Assembly: GCA_016800925.1 (NCBI GenBank)
Contig: JABCPU010000205.1
Span: 55,995 to 119,994, forward strand
Length of the DNA stretch: 64,000 nt
Direction: 5' to 3'
DNA from: Suillus spraguei
Taxonomy: Eukaryota > Basidiomycota > Agaricomycetes > Boletales > Suillaceae
Within the stretch, counting starts at the first letter, position 1, and each line of letters opens with the position of its first letter. The notes beneath the pieces are model-generated. The model had not been told where the DNA came from. It did not search any database and saw only the letters and a program-made list of their open reading frames with translations. Position numbers and translations under genes: made by a program. Below, piece after piece: positions 45,127 through 56,510 of this stretch.

Positions 45127-45305
45127 AAAGATTAAAGTCCATTTAATCGCAGACTATCCAGTCTTCGACCCCGAACCCTGATAGTGTACGTGTACGCTAA
45201 ACCGATTGTCAAGAGAAGCCCTCTGACAGAAGACAAGCCCTAACGGACAGCAAGACAGCGCGTGTAGGCACCGAGAAAGTATAACTCACCAGATGAATCA
45301 CCAAT

Positions 45306-46145
45306 ATGACGACCAAAGAATTTGAATACAAAATCGGTCAGCCAACCAGTTTTGATGGAGATCGCGACAATTCTCGTGAATTTATCCAGTCATGCAATCT
45401 ATGTTTCGACATCAATGAAAAGCTTTACACCACTGACAAGCAGAAGATCATTTTCATAACATCCTTCATGACTGAAAAGAATGCTAGATCTTGGAAAGAG
45501 CAATTCCTTGACCATGCTCAATCAACCGACACCTCTGGACAAAAAGTTGGTTATGGGACAATGGTGGATTTTATGAAAAGCTTCAAAGAAGCCTTCGACC
45601 CAGTGGATACCAAAGGAACTGCACTCACAAGACTCAGGGACCTCAAACAAGGAAGTGGAGATCTTCACACCTACATCGCTGATGTCGAGGCACTTGCAGC
45701 CAAGGCTCATATAACCGATAATGCAACAAAGATCCAATTCTTCCAAGATGGCCTGAATTGGGGCATCCTTACAAAGCTTTTCGCACTAGGAGATGTCTCA
45801 GAAGTATTCCGAGACGTTGTGCTGCAATGCGTTTCCATTGACAACTCCCATCATCATCTTCAAGCCATGAGGACACGTCATGCTCCACAGCAGAAGAAGA
45901 AGAATTATGGAAATGCACGGTACATTCTGAACTGTGATCCCAATGCAATGGTCGTAGATCAAATCTCCGATACGGAGAGATCCGAATGCATGAAGAAGGG
46001 ACAATGCTTTGGATGCAAGAAGACAGGACATCGCATTCATAATTGTCCTGATAGGAAGAAGAAGACCCCGCTCCGACAAACTGAAGTCAAAGAAGAAGAA
46101 GAAGAAGACGAAGAAACTGTAAGGCGGATTGTTGAGGATTTTTGA
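45306..46145 (+). CDS. Gypsy Gag protein
   Basis: 279 residues. The retrotransposon gag core (DGDRDNSREFIQSCNLCF, FMTEKNARSWKEQF, LTRLRDLKQGSGDLHTYIAD, FQDGLNWGI) assembles the capsid. A zinc knuckle near the end reads CFGCKKTGHRIHNC (Cx2Cx4Hx4C), which binds the element RNA. The acidic tail ends at a TGA in a TTTTT run, where a one-base shift would carry the frame on. Confidence 0.9.
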   Translation: MTTKEFEYKIGQPTSFDGDRDNSREFIQSCNLCFDINEKLYTTDKQKIIFITSFMTEKNARSWKEQFLDHAQSTDTSGQKVGYGTMVDFMKSFKEAFDPVDTKGTALTRLRDLKQGSGDLHTYIADVEALAAKAHITDNATKIQFFQDGLNWGILTKLFALGDVSEVFRDVVLQCVSIDNSHHHLQAMRTRHAPQQKKKNYGNARYILNCDPNAMVVDQISDTERSECMKKGQCFGCKKTGHRIHNCPDRKKKTPLRQTEVKEEEEEDEETVRRIVEDF

Positions 46146-46304
46146 CTTGGAGAAACAAAGACTCGACGTATGTTTCTCCCAATGTATTACTAAGACTTGT
46201 ACGCGCTGTAGGTGAAAGAAAAGAACTTTGTGTCCCTATCACCCTTCACTCGTGTACTTGCTTGAAATCCGTCGACACCACCGCTGTTATTAATTTGGGT
46301 GCAG

Positions 46305-47072
46305 TGTTAAGACTGTACTCAAGGGTAGAGAGATCCGAAGGGCTTTGGCCTCAGTTCGTACACTGTGCCCCTTTCTCGAGTAATGCCCTTTATTTCAGGG
46401 AGGAGTTATTCGTCCGAAGACCCGGAAGGGGTTGCGTGGCGGATCCGGGTGTCCGAAGGTGTCGGATACAATATGTCCAAAGGTAATTCGGAACGTAAGG
46501 AGAGGAAAGGGATTAAGGCTAGTTTCGGAACGAGTTCCTAACTAGAAACTAACAGAGATGGACTATCCGAAGATAGAGTCGGAGGTATGGACTATAGGAG
46601 TCAATCCTAAGTCTCGGAGGGTGACTTAAAGTGGAGAGTGGCTTAAGTCCAGAGGAGGCAGAATGAGTAGAATCTAAGATGATATTCGAACTAAGGTTCT
46701 ACGGAGATCTACAAGTGGTTTATATACAGTAGCATCTAAGACGGATAATCAGCAAGTCCGGGACCGAGGGCTATGTACGAAGTGTAACGGAAGTCTATTA
46801 GTTATTGCACAGCGGATCAGTAAGCATGAATCGGAAATGAACACAGGAAATGGATCAGTAACACAGGACAGAAATATAAACAGCCGGAGTACTGGTAGTA
46901 GGAGAAATGACGAAAGGAGATAGACGCAGATGTTCACCAGGGAGTTAAGGTGCGAGAAGTGAGTACATTCAGATGAGTGGTCCGGACAGGATCTGTGGAC
47001 CGGACGGATATGGAAACGATCGGATCTGGACGGATATGATCGGATCTGAGATTGGAAGTATGGTATATGACA
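46305..47072 (-). mobile_element. Solo LTR of a second LTR family (768 bp)
   Basis: Ends TGTTAAGA...TATGACA, flanked by the 5 bp duplication TGCAG (46300-46304 and 47073-47077). Reverse complement of the LTR starting at 63509. It is inserted in the protease region: the residues on either side (AVINLGA and AAGTFISEEFV) are contiguous once it is ignored. Confidence 0.9.
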
Positions 47073-47077
47073 TGCAG

Positions 47078-47859
47078 CCGGAACATTTATCTCCGAAGAA
47101 TTTGTGAAACTCCATCAAATCACACGACGAAAACTCAAAACACCATTTCGAGTTACTACGGCAGATGGAACTCTTATCAAAGGAGGACCAATCACACACT
47201 ACTGTCTCCTGGTGGTCAAAATTGATGAATGAACCATGTATGCAAAATTCAATATCACCAAACTAGGAAGAAGAGATCAAATCCTTCTGGGAATTCCATG
47301 GCTATGCGCAATGAACTCAAGTATAGATTGGGCTGCTGAGACACTAGTCCTCCCTCGAACAACAAAATTGGACGAAATCAAAATTGATATGGATAGTGAT
47401 CGGAAGAAGAATGGACTACCCCCAACCTTCCACCACCATCCTAAGAAATGGCAACATTCCCAACTTCCGAGATCCCTCGCCACCCCTCTTATTTTTCGAG
47501 ATCCTGAACCAGAAGTACAAATGCCATGTACTACAGACCCTGCTCCCTGTGTACAATTACCGCGAGCAGTATCACCCATTCCCCGCGCAGAAAAGCGCAA
47601 GAATGAATCCGAACCTGAGCATCGAGTCGGACAAGAACCTATTGAGCAATGGCCAATAGAAGAACAGAAGCAAGGAAAAAGAAAAGCAGAAGAAGAAATC
47701 CCTGGACGGGATACAAATGTACCGAAACTATCCAAGTTCTATGTTCCCCCGAAAACTCTTCCCTCGGCTTCAATTGAGGAAATTCCCGATGAAGAAGAAC
47801 CCGTGCCCTCGTTGATCCCAACAGAGGATGATGACCAATTCAACACAATGCAAGATGTC
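47078..47859 (+). pseudogene. Gypsy protease and spacer region, interrupted
   Basis: After the solo LTR the frame resumes with FISEEFVKLHQI, FRVTTADGTLIKGG, a TGA where TGG is expected (47230-47232), then FNITKLGRRDQILLGIPWL and SSIDW. This is the retropepsin fold (LLGIPWL is the flap/ILG end). The usual DSGA active site reads NLGA before the insertion. A Pro/Glu-rich linker (PLIFRDPEPEVQMPC...) runs to the second solo LTR. Confidence 0.75.
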
Positions 47860-48335
47860 TGTTACAATCGTATGTACTCCTATTCATTTTCTCTTCTGTT
47901 CCTCTCTTGTATATCTTGTCACGTGACTCTGACTCATATGCTCAACGCATCTGTACAACATATGCCTTCCGTATTAGGATACGCAGTTACGTTCTCATGG
48001 TTACTTGGTCTGTGCGCACATATTGGCCTATTTAAGCACAGTGTACTTGTAGTAGATTCTTTACTTTAATCTTACTGGGTTTTACCTGGAATCTCCTTCG
48101 CTTAGGTCTCCAACATAAGTCGTCTTGAGTTGTCTCTAAGTCTAAGCACTCCTTAGCCTTAGTCTCTATTCTCGCGGATACCTCTTAGACTTGTCTTTGA
48201 GGCTGAACCCTTGATCGTACTCGGAACGCGTTCCTTGTACTTTCACCTTGTCCTCTTTTGGACATTGTAAGAACTTCCCAGCAGACCGTCTGTGTCTTTT
48301 CACTGTCGCTGGTGACGCCACCCCAGTTCATAACA
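47860..48335 (+). mobile_element. Solo LTR of the Gypsy element's own family (476 bp)
   Basis: TGTTACAA...CATAACA, flanked by the duplication ATGTC (47855-47859 and 48336-48340). The pol frame continues across it (MQDV on the left, WHAPEVREV on the right), showing a later insertion by a sister element that then lost its internal part by LTR recombination. Confidence 0.9.
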
Positions 48336-51300
48336 ATGTCTGGCATGCGCCAGAAGTACGTGAAGTTTCCACTTATGAACTAGGAGACAGAGAATTTCTT
48401 GTGGAATATGATACTGATGGAGTTAGCATGAGAATCATAGAAGAAGTTTCAATGGACACGCCCCTCATACATGATGGAACTTTCCGATTCAAACAACTCT
48501 CCAACTATTCTGCAATTCCCCTTCCCCCTCCGAAACACAGTAACAAAGCTCAGGAATTTGCCACGGATGAGAAGGAAAAGAAAAAGAAATCCTTTGAAGA
48601 ATTGGTCCCGGACTATTTGCACGACTTTGCAGATGTCTTTGCTAAAGACAGACTGAACAAACTACCCCCCGAACGCCCTGGTATAGATCATCGGATCAAT
48701 ACTAAACCCGGTTTTATCCCTCGCACATCTAAGGTTTACCCGCTGTCAGAAAAAGAATGCACTGCCGTCAAAACGTTTAATGATGAAAACATTGCGAAAG
48801 GTTTCATCTCAGAATCGAAGTCACCCCAAGCCAGTGGTTTCTTCTTTGTGGGAAAGAAGAGTGGAGAATTGCGTCCCTGTCAAGATTATCGCTACATCAA
48901 TGATTGGACAGTCAAGAACGCCTATCCGCTCCCACTCCCTATCTCCCTTGTCGCACGCCTTCACAACGCACAGTTCTTCACGAAAATGGATATCCGGTCC
49001 AGCTATAACAACATTCACATCCATCCTGATGATCGCTGGAAAGCTGCTTTTACTACGGAATTCAGCCTCTTCGAACCAAATGTCATGTTCTTTGGCCTCT
49101 GCAATTCACCAGCAACTTTCCAAGCATACATGAATCGTACCTTCCAGCAGGAGATCAATGAAGGATGGATGGTTATCTACATGGACGATATCCTAATTTT
49201 CTCCATAACCATGGCAGAACATCATGAACAGACAAGACGGGTCTTAATGAAGATACGAAAAGAACATCTGTTCTTGAAACTGGAGAAATGCACCTTCGAT
49301 GCAGAAGAAGTAGAATACCTCGGAATGATAATTCGCCCCAGACACGTTGCTATGGATACCGCCAAAACCAAGGGAATCTCCGAATGGCCAATCCCGAAAT
49401 CCGTAAAAGATGTTCGGTCATTCCTCAGTTTCTGCAACTTCTACCGCACATTCATTTCCCATTACCCTGATATCGCCCGACCCCTTATCGAGTTAACAAA
49501 GAAAGATAAGGCCTTCGATTTGTCAACTGAATGTATGGACACCTTCGACGAATTGAAACGACGCTTCACATCCCAACCGGTACTCCGCAACCCTGATCCT
49601 TCCCGACAATTTGCTATTGCCACTGACGCTTCGCTCGTAGCAACTGGCGGGGTTCTCCTGCAGACTGATGAGAATGGTGTCCATCATCCATGTGCATATC
49701 TCTCACAGTCTTTGAACCCCGCAGAACGCAATTACAAGATCTTTGACCAGGAACTCCTTGCCGTAATTCAGGCATTGAATGAATGGCGCCATTATCTTGA
49801 AGGAAACCCACACCCCGTCCTGGTATTCACTGACCACAAGAATCTTCTGTACTTTAGAAGTGCACAGAAGCTTACCCATCGCCAAGCACGCTGGCAATTG
49901 ATTTTGTCTACTTACGACATTGAACTGCATCATGTTGCAGGTACTAAATTGGCAGCACCGGATGCACTATCTTGCCGACCCGACTATAGCTCCGGTAAAG
50001 ACGATAACGAGGACCAGACACTCCTCCCTGATGCTCTATTCGTTCGTCTTATTGATACCGATCTGAAGGATGTTCTATTGTCCTCTGACCCCCTCGACGA
50101 TCCTGTTTTCAAGACAGCATCTGATGCCCTCAATGGTGTGTATCTTCCTCCCATGAAATCGGCACTCTCTGACTGGAAAATTGTGGAGAACATCCTCTAT
50201 TTTAAGAATCGTGCCTACATTCCACCGGCGCATCGTCCCAATATCCTGAAATGGTACCATGATCATCCTACTGCGGGACACCCCGGTAGATTCAAAACCG
50301 AAGAACTCGTCAAACGAGAAGCCTGGTGGCCTGCTATGGGCTCTTATATTCGGAAATATGTTGAAGGTTGCGCACTTTGTCAGCAAATGAAAGCCGACAC
50401 ACATCCTGTTCGCCCTCCACTCACCCCGATACCTTCCTCTGCAACTCGCCCCTTTTCCCAGGTCTCTGTTGATCTTATCACTGACCTCCCTGCCTCTGGA
50501 GGCTTTGACGGTATCATGGTCGTGGTAGACCATGGCCTTACGAAGGGGGTAATTATTATCCCTTGTTTGAAAACCATCACTTCCGAAGGTATTGCTAAAT
50601 TATTTTTGAAACATGTCTACCACCGATTCGGACTCCATGACAAAGTCATTTCGGATCGAGGTCCGCAATTCTTATCTCGTTTCTCTAAGGAGCTTGCCCG
50701 ACTTCTCGACTACATCATCACTCCATCTATGGCTTATCACCCGCAAACTGATGGTCAGACTGAAAGGCTAAATCAAGAACTCGAAACATATCTATGCATC
50801 TATTGCCGCAACAACCCTGAAGATTGGATAGAACATCTACCAATCGCCGAATTTGTCCATAACCACCGAAAACATGATGCGAGGAATGCGTCACCCTTTT
50901 ATTTGATGATGGGATACGAACCACGTGCTATCCCTCACCTTATCCCTGATTCATCAGTCCCCGCAGCAGAAGATCAAGTACGATCCCTGCAGAAGATAAG
51001 AGAAGAAGCAATCACCTGCCATAACATTGCAATGCAAACAATGGCAGAACAATCCCGAGGAGATAAGTACATTCCATGGAAGATCGGAGATAAGGTTTGG
51101 CTATCTGCCGTCAATCTTAGACTCAAACTCCCATCAAGGAAACTTGCGCCAAAGCAATATGGACCTTTCCCGATCATCAATGTCTTATCACCCATCATGT
51201 TCACACTCAAACTCCCTCCACAGTGGAAAATTCATCCCACGTTCCACGCTTCCGTCTTATCGTCCTACAGCAAAACAGACGTACATGGTCCGAACTTCCC

Positions 51301-51502
51301 TGAACCACCACCTGACATCATCGAAGAAGAAGAAGAATACAAAGTAGAAGCAATTCTTTCTCACAAAGGAACTGGCACTCGCCGACGCTATCTCGTTTCC
51401 TGGAAAGGATATTCATTGGGAGATAATGAATGGCTCCCAGAAAAGAACTTGAAGAACTCCGCTCGAATCTTGAATGCTTATAAGAAGCAACACGCCCTTT
51501 GA
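48336..51502 (+). CDS. Gypsy Pol: reverse transcriptase, RNase H, integrase, chromodomain
   Basis: About 1,055 residues, open throughout. RT: GKKSGELRPCQDYRYIN, YPLPLP, FTKMDIRSSYNNIHI, the catalytic YMDDILIF. RNase H: ATDASLVATGGVL, DQELLAVIQAL, FTDHKNL. Integrase: a zinc-binding start with HPTAGHPG and CALCQQMK, then the DDE triad in VDLITDLP, SDRGPQFLSRF and TDGQTERLNQELE. C-terminal chromodomain: YKVEAILSHK, YLVSWKGYSLGDNEWLPEKN; in other chromoviruses this module steers insertion towards modified chromatin. The part upstream of 48336 lies behind the solo LTR. Confidence 0.95.
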
Positions 51503-51557
51503 TTATCCTTCAGTCAATCAAACCACATCAGCACTTGATCAGCTAACACCATTCCAA

Positions 51558-52703
51558 ATGTCTTTCCCCACCGCATACATCACTCCAGTCACTGTTGCCA
51601 ACAATGACTCTGACTCCGACGCAGAAAACTACGGAACCCTTGCCACCAAAATCGACAACACTTCTTACATCAAAGCCGCCCTCCTATGTGAAGGACATGC
51701 CCTTGAAATTGAAAGAATCCTCACAGAAAGAGGTGCCTTCCTGGCCCTCCTCCTCGTCAACATCATCCGTACTGCCGCCCTCATTGAAGCCACAGCCAAT
51801 GAAACCACAGACACTACATATCGTCAACGCTTCCTACATCTTCAAAAACGCATTCGTTCTTATGCTATGCTGTTGCTTCCTGGTTCTTTTAAAAGTGATG
51901 TTGAAGAAGCTATTCACATGGTGGCCGAACGTCGAGCAGGCATTGCTCGACCTCCCTCTCCGCAGGAAGATACACCACTTCCTATCCCAGCACCCTCTTC
52001 TTCGTGCATGTATTCTAGTCTTGACGCCCTTGCTGGCTTATGCACTGCTGTCCAAGAGATCAGACAGCTCACCAACGCGGTCGTTGAAACCATCCAACAA
52101 TCAGTCATTGAAACAAGAGCAGCCAGAAACTTAGTCGAAGAAGCTATCACCAATTTACAACAAATGCAAACTGACCTCACTTCCCCCCGAACCCCATCTC
52201 CTATTGAACAACCGACCTCACCGCCCCCCATCATAGTCTCCCATGACCATCCCGTGTGGCTATACGAGCCCTGCACAGAAGAGCAGTGCAAAGCTGCAAA
52301 AAGATTAGGGATTCCTATTGCTGAATTAATAGCACTCAGTCCTCGACTTCGCGACCTTCACATACACCCTCCCATGTCTATCCCGTCATCATTTGGTCCA
52401 ATGGATCCTGTCTCGCCAGTCTTAGTAAAAGACTTTGGCACCACCTCTCCTTCCTCCTCCAATGAACTTCTTGCGGTTGCTGGAAGGGGGACCACTCCTG
52501 ACCTCCCCGCATCCACATATGTGCTAACTAGTAAGCAACAAGCACAGCTTCGACGTGACAATGCCTTTGCCTTAAAACGCATGACACGACAGAAAGGGAA
52601 AAAGCGTGCTAGATCCACCAGTCCCAAACCTGTTATCTCACCGAGAACCTCCCAGCAGACCGTTTGTGTCTTTTCACTGTCGCTGGTGCACATATTACAG
52701 TGA
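51558..52703 (+). CDS. Third ORF of the Gypsy element, function unknown
   Basis: 381 residues from ATG 51558 (the frame is open from 51474, overlapping the pol end). An acidic start (NNDSDSDAEN) leads to a helical region with ILTERGAFLALLLVNIIRTA and a likely coiled coil (AVQEIRQLTNAVVETIQQSV). A Pro-rich middle and a strongly basic end, MTRQKGKKRARSTSPK, resembling a nuclear-localisation signal, follow. There is no signal peptide, clear TM pair or furin-like site, so it does not look like an envelope gene. The last ~15 codons run into LTR sequence at 52645, so the natural C-terminus is probably lost. Confidence 0.6.
   Translation: MSFPTAYITPVTVANNDSDSDAENYGTLATKIDNTSYIKAALLCEGHALEIERILTERGAFLALLLVNIIRTAALIEATANETTDTTYRQRFLHLQKRIRSYAMLLLPGSFKSDVEEAIHMVAERRAGIARPPSPQEDTPLPIPAPSSSCMYSSLDALAGLCTAVQEIRQLTNAVVETIQQSVIETRAARNLVEEAITNLQQMQTDLTSPRTPSPIEQPTSPPPIIVSHDHPVWLYEPCTEEQCKAAKRLGIPIAELIALSPRLRDLHIHPPMSIPSSFGPMDPVSPVLVKDFGTTSPSSSNELLAVAGRGTTPDLPASTYVLTSKQQAQLRRDNAFALKRMTRQKGKKRARSTSPKPVISPRTSQQTVCVFSLSLVHILQ
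52645..52689 (+). mobile_element. 45 bp remnant of the Gypsy 3' LTR
   Basis: Identical to positions 45061-45105 of the 5' LTR (AGAACCTCCCAGCAGACC ... CGCTGGTG). The preceding ~410 bp and the final ~20 bp are missing, so both sides are deletion or rearrangement junctions. Confidence 0.85.
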
Positions 52704-52734
52704 ACTATCTCCGTATTATACAAGTGAGCGGACA

Positions 52735-53160
52735 TGCATAATATCCCGTATGATACGGGCCAGCGGACCATGGGCCCATGGTAGAAATATCCTCGTTCAT
52801 GACGGATGGGCCGGGAGGAATATTATTCCCGATGACGGCGGGTGGGCCCATGCAAGGAATATGTAGAGTAGATGAGTGGGCCGATGTACATGAATATCCG
52901 GTAGACGGATGGGCCGAGGTAGTTAGATATTATGTAGATGGGTGTACCAAGGTAGATGTGTATCAGGTAGACAGGTATGTGAAGGGTACTTGTTATCACA
53001 TACACGGGTGGGCCCAGACACATATTAGACGGTTGGGCCGAGAGTGTTATATAAAATATTGTATTAGACGGGTGGGCCGAGGGTGTTGTACAGTATATTA
53101 TATCAGACGGGTGGGCCGAGGGTGGTATAAAATATAGACGGGTGGGCCCATGTGTATGAT
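52735..53160. repeat. Left GGGTGGGCCGAG-type subterminal array
   Basis: Some ten units of 30-45 bp built on GACGGGTGGGCC(GAG/CAT), separated by AT-rich spacers. Inverted relative to 62400-62940. Confidence 0.85.
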
Positions 53161-53959
53161 AATTGTAGACATGGCGGAGCTGAGGTAGTTGCATATCATC
53201 TGACTGGACCTTCAGACCTCTGCAGCTAGCTTGCTAACCCTATGCATATCCTAGCCCACCCTGAGCACAGCTCACCCACCACTATGTCCGGACTTTCCCT
53301 CCTCTGACATCTGAGACTTCCGATCCTCATCAATGTCCTAAATACTTCCCCTTGGATCCATGGAGCTTCACTTCTCTGGTCCTCCACTCCTACACTCCTC
53401 CACTCCTCCCTTTCCAGACCTCCTATCTCCGGACCTCCTATCTCCGGACCTATCCTACCCCACCCTTGACATCCTGTGGATCATCTGTCCCCATGGAGCT
53501 TCCCTCCTATCTTGCCCTGGACTTTGTCTGGCAGTCCGTCCTCCATTCCATTCTACTTGGGACTTAACCCAGTAGTCTTACCTGTATTTCCTGTCCTCCG
53601 GAAATAGTTCCTGCGTGGTTGCCATGATCCTCCAGTAGTCCGTCGGCGCACTATTGAGCAGTCTAGCCCTAGAGTTCCTCCGGAGTTCCCCTCTGGACTT
53701 CACTGGAACTCCCCCTCAGACTTCATGCAAAATTAGGGGCACATACTTGTATAAGGGGCACAGCGCACGAGCGGAGGTCAAGCCCTTATGATTTAGTTAT
53801 GACACTCCAGTGAGACCCCATGCAAAGCTGGAATGTCTGAGTAGCCTCTGGTTTTGCATGGCTGTAACAGATTTGAGACAAAAAAGATATCTACCAAAAA
53901 TGTGTGAATCAAATCTTTTGATTGCCTGACATTTGTCTGAGTCCTGAGTGCTGAATCCC

Positions 53960-56290
53960 AAGTGCCGAACCCCGAAATTGTGGACTACTGGGGTTCGGCA
54001 CTCAGGATTTGGCACTTGGGACTCAGAAAAATGTGAGGCAATAAAAAGCTGAAACTCAAAACTCAAAACTTGAAACTTGCAAAAATGTATATCATGTAAA
54101 ATGCCTATTTCCTCACACAGTTCACCGAGTGTCAAGTACCAAGACCCAGGACCCGAATCATGAATCCTTGGCAATGTAACAAGTGCCAAGTGCCGGAACC
54201 CGAACCCAGAACCTCAAAACTTAAAACTTGGAACTTGGAACTCACAAAAATGTGTATCATGTAAAATGTCTATTTCCTTACACAGTTCACCGAGTGTCAA
54301 GTACCAAGACCCGGGACCCAAATCCTGAATTCCTGGCTATATAACAAGTGCCGAGTGCCGGCACCTGAGCCCCGAACCCCAAAACTTCACACTTCAAACT
54401 TCAAAATTGAAACTTGCAAAATTCTGTATCATGTAAAATGTCTATTTCCTTGCAAAGTTCACCGAGTGTCAAGTACCAAGACCCGGGACCCGAATCCCGA
54501 ATTCCTGGCAGTGTAACAAGTGCCAAGTGCCGGAACCTGACCCCCGAACCCCGAAACTTCACACTTCAAACTTCAAAATTGAAACTTGCAAAAATCTGTA
54601 TCATGTAAAATTTCTATTTCCTTACACAGTTCACTGAGTGTCAAGTACCAAGACCTGGGACCCAAATCCCGAATTCCTGGCAGTGTAACAAGTGCTGAGT
54701 GCCGGAACCCGACCCCCGAACTCCGAAACTTCAAACTTCAAAATTGAAACTTGCAAAAAGCTGTATCATGTAAATTTTCTATTTCCTTCCACAGTTCACC
54801 AAGTGTCAAGTACCAAGACCCGGGACCCGATTCCCGAATTCCTGGCAGTGTAACAAGTGCCGAGTGCCGGAACCCGACCCCCGAACTCCGAAACTTCAAA
54901 CTTCAAAATTGAAACTTGCAAAAAGCTGTATCATGTAAATTTTCTATTTCCTTCCACAGTTCACCAAGTGTCAAGTACCAAGACCCGGGACCCGATTCCC
55001 GAATTCCTGGCAGTGTAACAAGTGCCGAGTGCCGGAACCCGACCCCCGAACTCCGAAACTTCAAACTTCAAACTTTAAACTTCAAACTTCAAAATTGAAA
55101 CTTGCAAAAAGCTGTATCATGTAAAATTTCTATTTCCTTCCACAGTTCACCGAGTGTCAAGTACCAAGACCTGGGACCCGAATCCCGAATTCCTGGCAGT
55201 GTAACAAGTGCCGAGTGCCGGAACCTGACCCCCGAACCCCGAAACTTCACACTTCAAACTTCAAAATTGAAACTTGCAAAAATCTGTATCATTTAAATTT
55301 TCTATTTCCTTGCACAGTTCACTGAGTGTCAAGTACCAAGACCCGGGACCCGAATCCCGAATTCCTGGCAGTGTAACAAGTGCCGAGTGCCGGAACCTGA
55401 CCCCCGAACCCCGAAACTTCACACTTCAAACTTCAAAATTGAAACTTGCAAAAATCTGTATCATTTAAATTTTCTATTTCCTTGCACAGTTCACTGAGTG
55501 TCAAGTACCAAGACCCGGGACCCGAATCCCGAATTCCTGGCAGTGTAACAAGTGCCGAGTGCCGGAACCTGACCCCCGAACCCCGAAACTTCACACTTCA
55601 AACTTCAAAATTGAAACTTGCAAAAATCTGTATCATTTAAATTTTCTATTTCCTTGCACAGTTCACTGAGTGTCAAGTACCAAGACCTGGGACCCGAATC
55701 CCGAATCCCTGGCAATGTAACAAGTGCCGAGTGCCAGAACCCGACCCCCGAACCCCGAAACTTCAAACTTCACACTTCAAAATTGAAACTTGCAAAAATC
55801 TGTATCATGTAAATTTTCTATTTCCTTACACAGTTCACTGAGTGTCAAGTACCAAGACCCGGGACCTGAATTGCAAATTCCTGGCAATGTAACAAGTGCC
55901 GAGTGCCGGTAGCCAAACCCCGAACCCCGAAACTTCAAACTTCAAACTTCAAAATTGAAACTTGCAAAAATCTGTATCATTCAAATTTTCTATTTCCTTG
56001 CACAGTTCACCCAAGTGTCAAGTACTAAGACCCAGGACACGAATCCCAAATTCCTGGCAGTGTAACAAGTGCCGAGTGCCGGAACACAACCCCCGAACTC
56101 CGAAACTTCAAACTTCAAAATTGAAACTTGCAAAAATCTGTATCATGTAAATTTTCTATTTCCTTGCACAGTTCACCAAAATCCTGAATTCCTGGCAATG
56201 TAACAAGTGCCTCATGCCGGAACCCGAACCCTAAACCCTGAACCCCAAAATTTGAAACTTGAAACTTGAAACTTGAAACTGTATGCCAGG
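53960..56290. repeat. 172 bp minisatellite, about 12 copies
   Basis: The period is exactly 172 bp in the best-preserved part (starts at 55102, 55274, 55446, 55618) and varies elsewhere. Each unit has ATGTAAATTTTCTATTTCC, CACAGTTCACCGAGTGTCAA, GAATTCCTGGCAGTGTAACA, GTGCCGAGTGCCGGAACC and a run of AACTTCA heptamers. Repeating ~64-residue open frames starting MQKSVS are by-products of the unit. Confidence 0.9.
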
Positions 56291-56510
56291 GTTTTGGGTC
56301 CCGGGTCTCGGTAGTTCACACTTTGTGAGTTTCGAGTTTTGGGTTTCTAGTTTTGGCACTCAGCACTCAGGACTCGGTACTCAGTGATTCAATAATTTGC
56401 TTCTGGCAGAGGTAACATTCATTGAAAAAAATTGTATATACATCTATCACTATGCAATTATGTCCACCTCCTCACAAGACCCTTTAACCTTCACCTCAAC
56501 ATCCAGTTCA

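Larger units (their letters stand above)
44652..52689 (+). mobile_element. Ty3/Gypsy chromovirus, nested and 3'-truncated
   Basis: Order: 5' LTR, gag with CCHC knuckle, protease, RT, RNase H, integrase, chromodomain, an extra ORF, and 45 bp of 3' LTR. Two solo LTRs (46305-47072 and 47860-48335) interrupt the gag-protease and protease-RT regions. The whole is inserted in the Copia gag. With a TGA in the protease and the inserted LTRs it cannot move by itself, although its long pol frame is open. Confidence 0.9.

Noticed and set aside
51558..52703. Retroviral-type envelope gene
   Set aside because: No signal peptide, cleavage site or fusion/TM arrangement; the basic tail points to the nucleus.
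54414..56150. Repeated ~64-residue open frames starting MQKSVS or MQKAVS
   Set aside because: They recur once per 172 bp unit and exist because the unit happens to be open in one frame; 172 is not a multiple of three and there is no start context or domain.
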